Assembly: GCA_018401675.1 (NCBI GenBank)
Contig: JAGYKM010000003.1
Coordinates: 102,423 to 166,422, forward strand
Direction of reading: 5' to 3'
Origin: Alphaproteobacteria bacterium
GTDB lineage: Bacteria; Pseudomonadota; Alphaproteobacteria; 16-39-46
Length of the DNA: 64,000 nt
The notes beneath the pieces were generated by a model, which did not search any database, was not told the DNA's origin, and saw only the letters and a program-made list of their open reading frames with translations. The position numbers and the translations under genes were made by a program. How positions within the stretch are numbered: the stretch's first letter is position 1; each line of letters opens with the position of its first letter. Positions 19,150-27,282 of this stretch are shown here, piece after piece.

Positions 19150-20468
19150 ACAGACGCTCCTTGATCATCAGGGGCTGTTGCCGCTTTTAAATCTTCAGTG
19201 ACCATATGGGCCACATAGGGCCTGTAGGGTTGTTTCTGAGTTTCGTAAACCCTATGGCCATCTGGGTCAGAGTAGGTTTGAAACTTCTGCCTTTCATCTC
19301 CCAAACGAACAGTTTTCTTTTCATTGAAGGGAAAATCAGGATACCTGTTCATGCCACTAAAGCGAAAATATACTTTGAGACCAAATTTCTTCTCCAGATG
19401 CGCTTGTGAAGCCAAGGTGTCCCCACAACACCAACACATATCAAACCAAGAGCATATGTCTATAATAGCATAGTGATTCCCCACCAACATTTTACTCTTT
19501 TTATATTTGTCTATGGACTCTTGAATACTCAGTCTTATGGCCTGCTCAGTATGAAAATACAACTTCGCCTGTATAGACCAGTCAGAGGCCTTCTTTGTTA
19601 GTTTTGCATGGACACCACGGCGTTCTTGACCTAATAGTGGCTCTCCTCCTTGAGCCTCTTCTGTCATAATCTTCTGTATACCTTCAAAAAATGGATTATA
19701 ATGTCTAGAGCGCGGCTCTGCTAATTCGCCCTGAGGGTAATCTTTAGTGATAAACCGTATGCCGTAATCTTGAAATACTTCTTTTTCTTCATCATCTTCT
19801 TTAATTTTCACAGCCCCCTCTTTGAGTTTTTTCACTAACGTTTCCATCCCCTTTACTGGATCTTTCTCCTCCTCGATAACCCCATTAGAGGGCCAGCCAC
19901 TTAAAAAGACATGTTTAAATTCCTTGGGAAAATCTACAGGCTCACCTTTTTTAGAAAAGAAGGAGATCCGTCCCAAAGCCACATTTGTGGCATAGTCAAT
20001 AAATCGCCGACCGACTGCATATTTTCTAAAGGACAACACACGTTGCTCCGCCTCTTTATGCCATTCTTTCGGTGGCGTTGAGTCTTCTTCATGTACAAAG
20101 GAAGGAACAAAACGTCGGCTGCCTTCCTTTTCCTCTTTTTCTGGCGTTATTGGATCAAGACTAATGTCTACTATGGGCTCCGAACCTTGGGATAAAATTG
20201 TTCTAAAAGTCTTATAGAGCCCCACCCCCTGTGGGAAAGATGTTGGCGTTTTTTGTTGAGGTTTCTCCCTTGCAGATGAAGCCGTTCCAAGAGTTTTTTT
20301 GGATTTTCTACCATCAGAGCCACCATCATTTTTTCGTATTCGTTTACGTGGTTGATGGGTTGATGTTCCTTCACTCTCGGCCTCTAAACCCGGAAGGACT
20401 GCAAAGACATTAGCGAAAAGGCTTAATGATATTGAAAAAATTAGTAGAATTTTCTTAACGCTATCCAT
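19146..20468 (-). CDS. Secreted protein with a deaminase-like zinc motif
   Basis: 440 residues with a signal peptide (residues 1-23, LLIFSISLSLFANVFA). A basic, low-complexity stretch follows (RKRIRKNDGG, about 41-50). Near the C-terminus HTEQAIRLSIQES (H306, E308) is followed 37 residues later by DMCWCCGDTLA (C345, C348) and then GLKVYFRFSG. This is the H-x-E ... C-x-x-C arrangement of the cytidine deaminase superfamily, including the HxEQ form seen in bacterial toxin deaminases. The E and the three zinc ligands are all present. If real, the target could be a nucleotide, nucleic acid or other amine. The call rests on motif spacing only. First gene of a two-gene unit with the Sel1 protein. 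Confidence 0.5.
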   Translation of the reverse strand: MDSVKKILLIFSISLSLFANVFAVLPGLEAESEGTSTHQPRKRIRKNDGGSDGRKSKKTLGTASSAREKPQQKTPTSFPQGVGLYKTFRTILSQGSEPIVDISLDPITPEKEEKEGSRRFVPSFVHEEDSTPPKEWHKEAEQRVLSFRKYAVGRRFIDYATNVALGRISFFSKKGEPVDFPKEFKHVFLSGWPSNGVIEEEKDPVKGMETLVKKLKEGAVKIKEDDEEKEVFQDYGIRFITKDYPQGELAEPRSRHYNPFFEGIQKIMTEEAQGGEPLLGQERRGVHAKLTKKASDWSIQAKLYFHTEQAIRLSIQESIDKYKKSKMLVGNHYAIIDICSWFDMCWCCGDTLASQAHLEKKFGLKVYFRFSGMNRYPDFPFNEKKTVRLGDERQKFQTYSDPDGHRVYETQKQPYRPYVAHMVTEDLKAATAPDDQGASV

Positions 20469-20843
20469 GCTCTATTCTCCATCTACACACTAATACTATC
20501 TACATTACTCACTTAACATATCTAACAATATGAATCAAAAGAGAAAACTTTTATGTTTTAAATTAAAAGACCCAACCATTCTCACTCCAGGCTTGAAGAG
20601 ATCAAACTCAAATTTTTCCTAGGCAATTTTCTCATTTCTCCTCAATAGCTTCTCTTAATTGATATATGAACCCTAGCCCGGCTCTGCTTGTTATCCACTT
20701 CTCCCACACAGGATCAAAACCTTTCTTGAAAACACCCCTTAGACATGCTACCAAACGGGTTCACTGTCTTTAAGGTGTTTTGAGAAGCCCTGTTGACCAT
20801 ATTAAAGACACTCAATTCAGGCGCAAACAGAGGGTAGGTCTCC
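20469..20843. other. Intergenic, divergent promoters expected
   Basis: No gene seen. The region separates the minus-strand deaminase-like/Sel1 pair from plus-strand fabD and must hold promoters for both. The left part (20500-20600) is AT-rich. A ribosome-binding-like GAGGGTAGG lies close upstream of the fabD start. Confidence 0.4.
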
Positions 20844-21785
20844 ATGACTCGAAAATACGCATTTGTTTTTCCCGGCCAAGGATCTCAAGCCATAGGTATG
20901 GGCAAGGATCTTTATCAAGGGTCTCCTACTGCGCGAAAAGTCTTTCAAGAAGTAGACGATGTCCTTCAAGAAAACTTATCTTCTTTAATGTTTGAGGGCT
21001 CTGATGATGCGCTTCGTCTCACCCAAAATGCGCAACCTGCTTTGATGACTGTCAGTATGGCGCTGCTCAGTGTGCTAGCTGAAGAAAGCGATCTGGTCTC
21101 TCAAGTTGAGTTTGTAGCGGGGCATTCCTTAGGCGAGTTTTCGGCTTTGTGTGCAGCAAAGACTTTTTCACTAAAAGACACCGCCTTGTTGTTGAAACAA
21201 CGAGGCCAATTTATGCAAGATGCCTGTCATGAAACCCCAGGGGGCATGGCGGCTGTTTTGGGGCTAGACGCTCCTACTTTGCAAGATTTACTCGACAAAG
21301 GCCCCCATAGTAGACATTGTCATTTGGCCAACGATAATTGTCCTGGTCAACTGGTGATTAGTGGGACCGAAAGCGCTTTGGAAAGTGTCATTCCCTATCT
21401 TCAAAGCCAAGGGGCTAAGCGGGTTATTAAGCTGCCCGTCAGCGGGGGGTTTCACTCGCCTTTGATGACCACCGCTCAAACAGCCATGGCCACAGCTTTT
21501 GCGTCCATCAAAGGATCAAATCCACAGATTCCCTATATCTCCAATCAAACAGCTACCCCCATGGATCAATATCCCCTCATTGAGAAAGCCTTAATTCATC
21601 AAATGACGGGACCTGTTCGATGGCGCGAGACGATTTTATATATGGAAGAAAAAGGCATTACTGATGTAGTGGAAGTGGGGTCTGGGAAAGTGCTCACCAA
21701 TCTAGCTATGCGCACAGCCCCTTCTATGAACACTTTTTCCCTTAACCGCTTAGAAGATATTTACTCTTTTCTTGAAACCCTTTAG
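20844..21785 (+). CDS. fabD: Malonyl-CoA:ACP transacylase FabD
   Basis: Moves malonyl groups from CoA to acyl carrier protein, supplying fatty-acid elongation in the cytoplasm. 313 residues, normal length. The nucleophile motif GHSLGEFSA places the catalytic serine at residue 95. Arginine 120 in KQRGQFMQ and histidine 204 in SGGFHSPLM complete the active site. The N-terminal FPGQGSQ motif is present at residues 9-15. First of the fabD-fabG-acpP-fabF set on the same strand; the 90-base gap to fabG allows cotranscription. No sign of frame damage. Confidence 0.95.
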   Translation: MTRKYAFVFPGQGSQAIGMGKDLYQGSPTARKVFQEVDDVLQENLSSLMFEGSDDALRLTQNAQPALMTVSMALLSVLAEESDLVSQVEFVAGHSLGEFSALCAAKTFSLKDTALLLKQRGQFMQDACHETPGGMAAVLGLDAPTLQDLLDKGPHSRHCHLANDNCPGQLVISGTESALESVIPYLQSQGAKRVIKLPVSGGFHSPLMTTAQTAMATAFASIKGSNPQIPYISNQTATPMDQYPLIEKALIHQMTGPVRWRETILYMEEKGITDVVEVGSGKVLTNLAMRTAPSMNTFSLNRLEDIYSFLETL

Positions 21786-21875
21786 ATAACGAAGGCTTCA
21801 TTCTAATCTAATCTTTAGTTCTCGCATTTTATATTTTCCACCTTAAGTTTAACACTACTGTGCAAAGGAGTCTCC

Positions 21876-22625
21876 ATGACCACCCCCCCCTTAAGCCTTA
21901 TTGGGAAAAAAGCCTTCGTCACTGGCGCCACGGGAAGTATCGGCGAAGCCATTGCTCGCGCATTTCATGCTGCTGGCGCTTTTGTCGTTCTATCGGGAAC
22001 CCAAGAAGATCGACTCACCCTCTTGGCAGATGAACTTTCTGATCGCGTGGCTATTATGCCTGCCAATCTTGCTGACAAGGAAGAAGTTATTAAGGTGATC
22101 CCTGCTTGTGAAGCTCAGCATGGACCCATGGATATTTTGGTCAATAACGCAGGCCTCACCAGAGATAATCTCCTCATTCGTCTTAAAGATGAGGATTTTC
22201 AAAAGGTGATGGATGTGAATCTGGCTGCGCCTTTTTATCTGTCGCGAGACGCAGTCCGTTCCATGATTAAGGCGCGCTGGGGTCGTATTATTAACATCAC
22301 CTCGGTGGTAGGTGTTACTGGGAATGCCGGACAAACTAACTACGCCGCCTCAAAAGCGGGCCTCATTGGCTTAACCAAGTCTTTAGCTCAAGAAGTGGCC
22401 TCTCGCTCCATCACCGTTAATTGTATTGCTCCTGGGTTTATTGTTTCAAAAATGACCGACGAACTGACCCCGGACCAACAAGCAGCCTTTCTTCAAAATA
22501 TCCCTGCAAAACGATTTGGTATAGCTCAAGATATCGCTCATACGGCTTTATTTTTGGCCCACCCCGATAGTTCTTACATCACTGGACAAACCCTCCATGT
22601 GAATGGAGGACTTGCCATGGTCTAA
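21876..22625 (+). CDS. fabG: 3-oxoacyl-ACP reductase FabG
   Basis: NADPH-dependent reduction of 3-oxoacyl-ACP in fatty-acid elongation. 249 residues, standard for the short-chain dehydrogenase family. The glycine-rich cofactor loop TGATGSIG lies at residues 17-24, NNAG at 90-93, and the catalytic triad is S143, Y156 and K160 (NYAASKAG). The C-terminal GQTLHVNGGLAMV ending is typical of FabG. A GGAG-containing ribosome-binding site (AAAGGAGTCTCC) precedes the ATG. Intact, and followed by acpP and fabF. Confidence 0.95.
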   Translation: MTTPPLSLIGKKAFVTGATGSIGEAIARAFHAAGAFVVLSGTQEDRLTLLADELSDRVAIMPANLADKEEVIKVIPACEAQHGPMDILVNNAGLTRDNLLIRLKDEDFQKVMDVNLAAPFYLSRDAVRSMIKARWGRIINITSVVGVTGNAGQTNYAASKAGLIGLTKSLAQEVASRSITVNCIAPGFIVSKMTDELTPDQQAAFLQNIPAKRFGIAQDIAHTALFLAHPDSSYITGQTLHVNGGLAMV

Positions 22626-22954
22626 TGGCTTTGAAGTCTGTAGCCGTCGCCTTTACTCTTTCAATGGGAAAATATGTGCGCCCCTTTCTATGAAAGAACG
22701 CAAAAAGAGCACTTTTTCTATGATGCAGTCTCTTTTGAGGTCACTGACTTAACCCTTTGAATCTTTATGTGTCTCAAGGGTTGTAAACACCTCCTTCTTG
22801 ACCAGATGTCTATTACCCCTTTACAAACAGGAAGGGACCCGGCATAAAAAAGTCAGTTTTATAGAAGAAGGATTTAAGTTTCTAGACGTCTGTGCTATTT
22901 AAATCCCTTCTCTTTTCATACGAGAACCTTACGAACCAACCAAAGGAAACAATT
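22626..22954 (+). other. Leader region between fabG and acpP
   Basis: 329 bases without a gene. A seven-base-pair hairpin is possible, AACCCTT (22751-22757) with AAGGGTT (22776-22782), which could attenuate or end the fabG transcript although no T-run follows. The region is long enough for a separate acpP promoter, often needed because acyl carrier protein is made in large amounts. Position 22940-22946 gives the acpP ribosome-binding site AAAGGAA. Confidence 0.4.
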
Positions 22955-23194
22955 ATGAGTGATATTTCTGAACGCGTTAAAAAAGTGATCATCAAAAATC
23001 TAGGCGTTGATGCTGCCAAAGTCACAGACAATGCGAGCTTTGTGGATGATCTAGGTGCGGACAGCTTAGATACAGTTGAATTGGTCATGGGGTTCGAAGA
23101 AGAATTTGGTTGTGAAATTCCTGACGAAGAAGCCACTAAGATTTTAACAGTTCAAGACGCCATTAACTTTGTCGACAAGCAAGGCGTTTCCTAA
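22955..23194 (+). CDS. acpP: Acyl carrier protein
   Basis: Small acidic carrier of growing acyl chains. 79 residues from the chosen ATG at 22955, which has AAAGGAA upstream; the open frame extends further but lacks homology there. The phosphopantetheine attachment serine is S37 in [12 protein letters not shown], the family hallmark. The second helix is acidic ([13 protein letters not shown]), as needed for contact with Fab enzymes. Located between fabG and fabF as in many bacteria. Confidence 0.96.
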   Translation: MSDISERVKKVIIKNLGVDAAKVTDNASFVDDLGADSLDTVELVMGFEEEFGCEIPDEEATKILTVQDAINFVDKQGVS

Positions 23195-23261
23195 GATCTC
23201 GTATATTATTCCTAGAAGCTTCTTATTTTCTGGCTCAAATTCCTTTTTAAGAGGAGGCTAA

Positions 23262-24536
23262 GTGGATATGCGTCGTGTTGTCATTACAGGTATGGGGCTT
23301 GTAACACCACTAGGCACTGGGGTGCCCTATGTGTGGAATCGGCTTTTGCGAGGTGAGTCAGGTATCACCGCCATTCACAAGTTTCCAGTAGACGATTTTC
23401 CGGCCAAAATAGGCGGATCTGTGCCTCGAGGCACTGGTCAAGGGGAGTTTGACGAAAATCTCCACGTGCCAGTTAAAGATCAGCGCAAAATGGGCGATTT
23501 TATTAAATTCGCCTTGGCTGCAGCTGCCGAAGCATTAGATCAGGCCAATTGGCATCCCGAAACCGCTGAAGAGCAAGAACGCAGCGGTGTGCACATTGGT
23601 GCAGGCATCGGAGGCCTCTTAGAGATTTCTACTAATGCGGTCACTCTAGATCAACAAGGACACCGCCGGGTAAGCCCTTTCTTTATTGTTTCTTCTCTTA
23701 TTAACCTCGCCTCTGGGCAAGTGGCTATCCGTCACGGCCTCAAGGGACCTAATCAAGCGGCTGTGACCGCTTGTGCTTCAGGCAGCCATTCAATAGGGGA
23801 TGCCGCGCGGCTTATTGCCTATGGTGACGCCGACGTCATGGTCGCTGGGGGTGCAGAAAGTGCCCTTTGTCCTTTAGGCATTGCGGGATTTGCCGCCTCT
23901 CGAGCTCTCTCAACCCATTTTAATGATAGGCCAGAACAAGCATCTCGCCCCTGGGACATAGATCGTGACGGCTTCGTCATGGGAGAAGGGGCTGGTATTC
24001 TTGTATTAGAAGAATTAGAGCACGCAAAAAAACGAGGCGTCCCTATTCTAGGAGAAATTTTGGGCTATGGCCTTTCCGGAGATGCCCATCATATGACTGC
24101 GCCTCCAGAAGATGGAAACGGAGCCTACCGTGCCATGGTTTCAGCCTTGAAAAATGCCCATATTACCGCAGATCAGATTGGATACATTAACGCTCATGGC
24201 ACATCTACGCCTTTGGGCGATGCGGCTGAGCTTCATGCCATGCGTCGTCTTTTAGGCGGCCATGTATCTAACACTTCTATGTCTTCCACTAAATCCTCTA
24301 TTGGTCATCTTTTAGGGGCTGCTGGTGGGGTAGAGGCGGTTTTCACAGCTATGGCGTTACGTGATGGTGTATTGCCTCCCACCCTTAATCTGGACACGCC
24401 GTGTTTGGAAGCCGAAGGCATTGATCTTGTTCCTAAGGTGGCCAAGGAGAAATCTATTGATTTTGCCATTACCAACTCTTTTGGCTTTGGTGGCACCAAC
24501 GCTTCATTGGTCATGGGACGTTTCAAAGGGGAATGA
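23262..24536 (+). CDS. fabF: 3-oxoacyl-ACP synthase II FabF
   Basis: Condensing enzyme that extends acyl-ACP with malonyl-ACP. 424 residues. The catalytic cysteine is C171 (VTACASGSHSIG), with H312 in INAHGTSTPLGD and K344/H349 in SSTKSSIGHLLGAAGG, the full C-H-H set. The GTG at 23262 has AGGAGG five bases upstream and is preferred to the ATG two codons later. Sits 67 bases after acpP, followed by mltG. Confidence 0.95.
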   Translation: MDMRRVVITGMGLVTPLGTGVPYVWNRLLRGESGITAIHKFPVDDFPAKIGGSVPRGTGQGEFDENLHVPVKDQRKMGDFIKFALAAAAEALDQANWHPETAEEQERSGVHIGAGIGGLLEISTNAVTLDQQGHRRVSPFFIVSSLINLASGQVAIRHGLKGPNQAAVTACASGSHSIGDAARLIAYGDADVMVAGGAESALCPLGIAGFAASRALSTHFNDRPEQASRPWDIDRDGFVMGEGAGILVLEELEHAKKRGVPILGEILGYGLSGDAHHMTAPPEDGNGAYRAMVSALKNAHITADQIGYINAHGTSTPLGDAAELHAMRRLLGGHVSNTSMSSTKSSIGHLLGAAGGVEAVFTAMALRDGVLPPTLNLDTPCLEAEGIDLVPKVAKEKSIDFAITNSFGFGGTNASLVMGRFKGE

Positions 24537-24590
24537 CGGACGACGCCTTTGCTGACGCCTTTGCTTATGAATAAGTCCACCGTCTGAGAG

Positions 24591-25601
24591 ATGGATATCA
24601 CCCAAGAGGAAAGTAAGCTGATGCTTTCAAGCCGCCGGATGCCTTATGGACTTGTGGGTATTTTCTTTGGATTGGTGGTTATTTTGCTCAGCTTGTTCTT
24701 TTCTTTTGAAAAGATAACAACACCAGGCCCGTTAAACGATCCTCATATTACTATCATCAGCTCCGGCCAATCTACGTCTCTCATCGCCCATACCCTTTAT
24801 GAGGAAGGTATTATTGATAGCCCTTATCTCTTTACTCTTTTGGTCCGAGTATCTCAAAAAAAGATTAAGGCAGGAGAGTATAAATTTTTACCTCACATGT
24901 CTTTGGGCCAAGTCGTATCTTTAGTCAATGAAGGCAGGCTTGTTACCCACAAGCTGACGATTCCAGAAGGCCTTACGTCAACCGAAATTGTCCAACTTCT
25001 GCGCAATAATCCCCTTCTAGATGGCCTCATTCCAGACACCCCCCCTGAAGGCTCTTTGTTTCCAACAACTTTTCGTATTCATCGCGGCCAAGATCGCCAG
25101 TCTCTGTTAAACCGCATGGCCCTGCTTATGGAACGCGCTCGTTATGCCTTAGACTCTCAAAGTCTCGAAGGAAGTCTTTCCTCACAAGAACGCCTCATCC
25201 TCGCTTCCATAATAGAGAAAGAAACATACCATGCCCATGAACGCGCTCATATTAGTGGGGTGTTCCATAACCGGTTAAAACGAAAGATGCCTCTCCAAGC
25301 CGATCCATGCGTCAGCTATGCCCTTACCCAAGGCACATCTTCTTTGAAACGCCCTCTCACCCGCAAAGATTTATCTATTGACTCGCCTTACAACACATAT
25401 CTTAACCAAGGTTTGCCCCCCACGCCTATCTGCAATCCAGGGGCGAAAGCCCTTGAGGCAGCCTACTGCCCCATTCAAACACAAAGTTTGTATTTTGTAG
25501 TTGGAGAAGATGGCACCCACCAATTCTCTAAAGACTATGCTTCTCATGCCCGCCATCATCAAAAGCTTCGATCCCATCGAAAAAAGACCCTTAAGAGTTA
25601 A
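24591..25601 (+). CDS. mltG: Endolytic murein transglycosylase MltG
   Basis: Cleaves newly made glycan strands at the inner membrane to end their growth. 336 residues: a short cytoplasmic N-terminus, one transmembrane helix (about 19-41, LVGIFFGLVVILLSLFF), a LysM-like stretch, then the YceG domain. The catalytic glutamate lies in ILASIIEKET. The substrate-binding SPYNTYLNQGLPPTPICNPG motif is complete. Placement directly after fabF and before gmk follows the acpP-fabF-mltG-gmk order common in alphaproteobacteria. An ATG at 24621 is another possible start; neither has a strong ribosome-binding site. Confidence 0.93.
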   Translation: MDITQEESKLMLSSRRMPYGLVGIFFGLVVILLSLFFSFEKITTPGPLNDPHITIISSGQSTSLIAHTLYEEGIIDSPYLFTLLVRVSQKKIKAGEYKFLPHMSLGQVVSLVNEGRLVTHKLTIPEGLTSTEIVQLLRNNPLLDGLIPDTPPEGSLFPTTFRIHRGQDRQSLLNRMALLMERARYALDSQSLEGSLSSQERLILASIIEKETYHAHERAHISGVFHNRLKRKMPLQADPCVSYALTQGTSSLKRPLTRKDLSIDSPYNTYLNQGLPPTPICNPGAKALEAAYCPIQTQSLYFVVGEDGTHQFSKDYASHARHHQKLRSHRKKTLKS

Positions 25602-25942
25602 GGACTCGAGTCATATTTCGTAAATTAGCATAGTTATTATTTTCTAGAATACGAAAGTTTCTATCAAAATCCGCACCTGCCTCGAAAGTAAATTTTTTAT
25701 TCTCCGGAAAGAATGACATCTCTTTGCAAAATGACGGCTTATGCCTTATGCATAAGCACAGTAATATTTATAAATTGTAGAGATACCCTTCCGTTGCTCC
25801 TACATAAAAGTTATGCTAGTCTGCACGGATCCATAGGGCGTCGGGGGAGGCCCTAACCTACACCTTACTTACCTCCATATTTTTTACTTCTTGTAACGCT
25901 TTTTTCTTGTTTGACCTTATCTATATACCTGTGAGATTTATC
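25602..25942 (+). other. Intergenic between mltG and gmk
   Basis: No gene recognised. The first half is AT-rich with short dyads. A small G-rich hairpin is possible around 25836-25857 (TAGGGC paired with GCCCTA). No RNA family was matched by eye. It probably carries the gmk promoter and leader. Confidence 0.35.
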
Positions 25943-26584
25943 GTGCCCAAGTCTTTTACCACACCTCATCATGGCATTATGCTCGTTCTTTCTTCTCCTT
26001 CGGGAGCAGGAAAAAGCTCTATTGCTAAGGCCCTCCTAGAGGGTGATTCCAATCTACGGCCGTCGGTATCTTACACCACGCGCCCTAAGCGACCTGCCGA
26101 ACGAGATGGGGTTGATTATACTTTTGTGTCTCCTGATGCTTTTTCAGAGATGATTGCTGCTGGAGCTTTCTTAGAATTCGCCAAAGTATTTGATCACTAT
26201 TACGGAACTCCCAAAGCCCCTATTGAAGCCTTACTTGCTCAAGGCCATGACATTCTATTTGATATTGATTGGCAAGGCACTCAGCAAATCGCTCAGCACA
26301 GTCGGGGAGATTTGATTACCATCTTTATTCTGCCGCCCAGCACTCAAGAGCTCGAAAGACGCCTTAAAACCAGAGCTCAAGATCATGAAAAAGTCGTTTT
26401 TAGTCGTATGGAAAAAGCCTCTGATGAGATGAGTCATTGGGCTGAATATGAATATGTGATTATTAATGAGACCCTTTCTGAGAGCATTCATACTGTGCGG
26501 GCCATTATTAGAGCTGAACAGCATAAACGAGCCCGTCAAATGGGACTATCATCTTTCGTGACAGCCTTAAGAACAGGCCAGTAG
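25943..26584 (+). CDS. gmk: Guanylate kinase
   Basis: Phosphorylates GMP to GDP with ATP. The P-loop SSPSGAGKSS opens the core, followed by the GMP-binding region SYTTRPKRPAERDGVDYTFV and DHYYGTPKAPIEALLAQG, then the Walker B-like ILFDIDWQG. The lid and C-terminal helix are intact. The frame stays open upstream to a TTG at 25907; I chose the GTG at 25943, giving a 213-residue protein with a normal 12-residue lead before MLVLSS. An ATG at 25979 would begin directly at MLVLSS and is the alternative. Confidence 0.92.
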   Translation: MPKSFTTPHHGIMLVLSSPSGAGKSSIAKALLEGDSNLRPSVSYTTRPKRPAERDGVDYTFVSPDAFSEMIAAGAFLEFAKVFDHYYGTPKAPIEALLAQGHDILFDIDWQGTQQIAQHSRGDLITIFILPPSTQELERRLKTRAQDHEKVVFSRMEKASDEMSHWAEYEYVIINETLSESIHTVRAIIRAEQHKRARQMGLSSFVTALRTGQ

Positions 26585-26681
26585 ACGACCTTCACATTGC
26601 CACTCCTCACTCTTTTATGATATCACTAAGAAACAAGTTGATATCTTCTCGTTTTTCCCATCACGTCAAAAAGGACTAAAA

Positions 26682-27239
26682 ATGACCAAAAAACAAACCC
26701 CAGCTTCTGAAATGTCCCTCGATGAGCAAATTTCCACTCTTTTATCGGCCCCTCTTCAAATTCAGGCCCAGTACATTAAAGATCTCTCTTTTGAAAACCC
26801 TCATTTCATTAAGATAATGAATGAAGGCATGACCAATGATCCTAAGCTCAACGTCAATATCGAAGTCCAAGCTCAAGGCATTGGCAATGATCATTATGAA
26901 GTTATTTTGAATACCCAAGTTCGCGCTATCTCCCGAAGCACTTCAGACAAAGATGAGAAAACTGACTCTTCTAAAGATGACAAGTCATCTCCGGAAGTTG
27001 ATTCTCATCTCTTTTTGGTAGAACTTTCCTACGGTGGAGTTTTTTCAATACCCACAGTACCACCCGAGGTTTTGAAACCCCTTCTTCTTATTGAATGCCC
27101 CCGCTTACTCTTTCCTTTCGTGCGCAGCGTCATCGCTGAAGTCACAAAAGAAAGCGGGCTTCCTCCCGTGCTTCTGGCTCCTGTTAATTTTATTGATTTA
27201 TACAAACAAAGTAACGCTGCCACATCAGCGTCTCACTAA
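26682..27239 (+). CDS. secB: Protein-export chaperone SecB
   Basis: Cytoplasmic chaperone that keeps exported proteins unfolded and hands them to SecA. The core is clear: QAQYIKDLSFENP, then HLFLVELSYGGVF, IECPRLLFPFVRSVIAEVT and FPP-like LPPVLLAPVNFIDLY. At 185 residues it is slightly longer than usual because of a charged, serine- and lysine-rich insert at about residues 86-107 (STSDKDEKTDSSKDDKSSPE) between two strands. A working SecB fits the many Sec signal peptides in this window. A strong hairpin follows immediately. Confidence 0.93.
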   Translation: MTKKQTPASEMSLDEQISTLLSAPLQIQAQYIKDLSFENPHFIKIMNEGMTNDPKLNVNIEVQAQGIGNDHYEVILNTQVRAISRSTSDKDEKTDSSKDDKSSPEVDSHLFLVELSYGGVFSIPTVPPEVLKPLLLIECPRLLFPFVRSVIAEVTKESGLPPVLLAPVNFIDLYKQSNAATSASH

Positions 27240-27245
27240 GCCCTC

Positions 27246-27282
27246 TAAGAAGCCAGAAGTTTGATCAACTTCTGGCTTCTTA
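27246..27282. terminator. Bidirectional terminator between secB and the convergent membrane-protein gene
   Basis: A perfect 15-base-pair inverted repeat (arms 27246-27260 and 27268-27282, loop TTGATCA). It starts seven bases after the secB stop and overlaps the stop codon of the minus-strand gene at 27280, so it can serve both convergent genes. U-rich tails are short on both sides. Confidence 0.75.

Noticed and set aside
25836..25857. G-rich hairpin upstream of gmk as a structured RNA such as SRP RNA
   Set aside because: The conserved SRP loop sequences are absent and the stem is only six base pairs.
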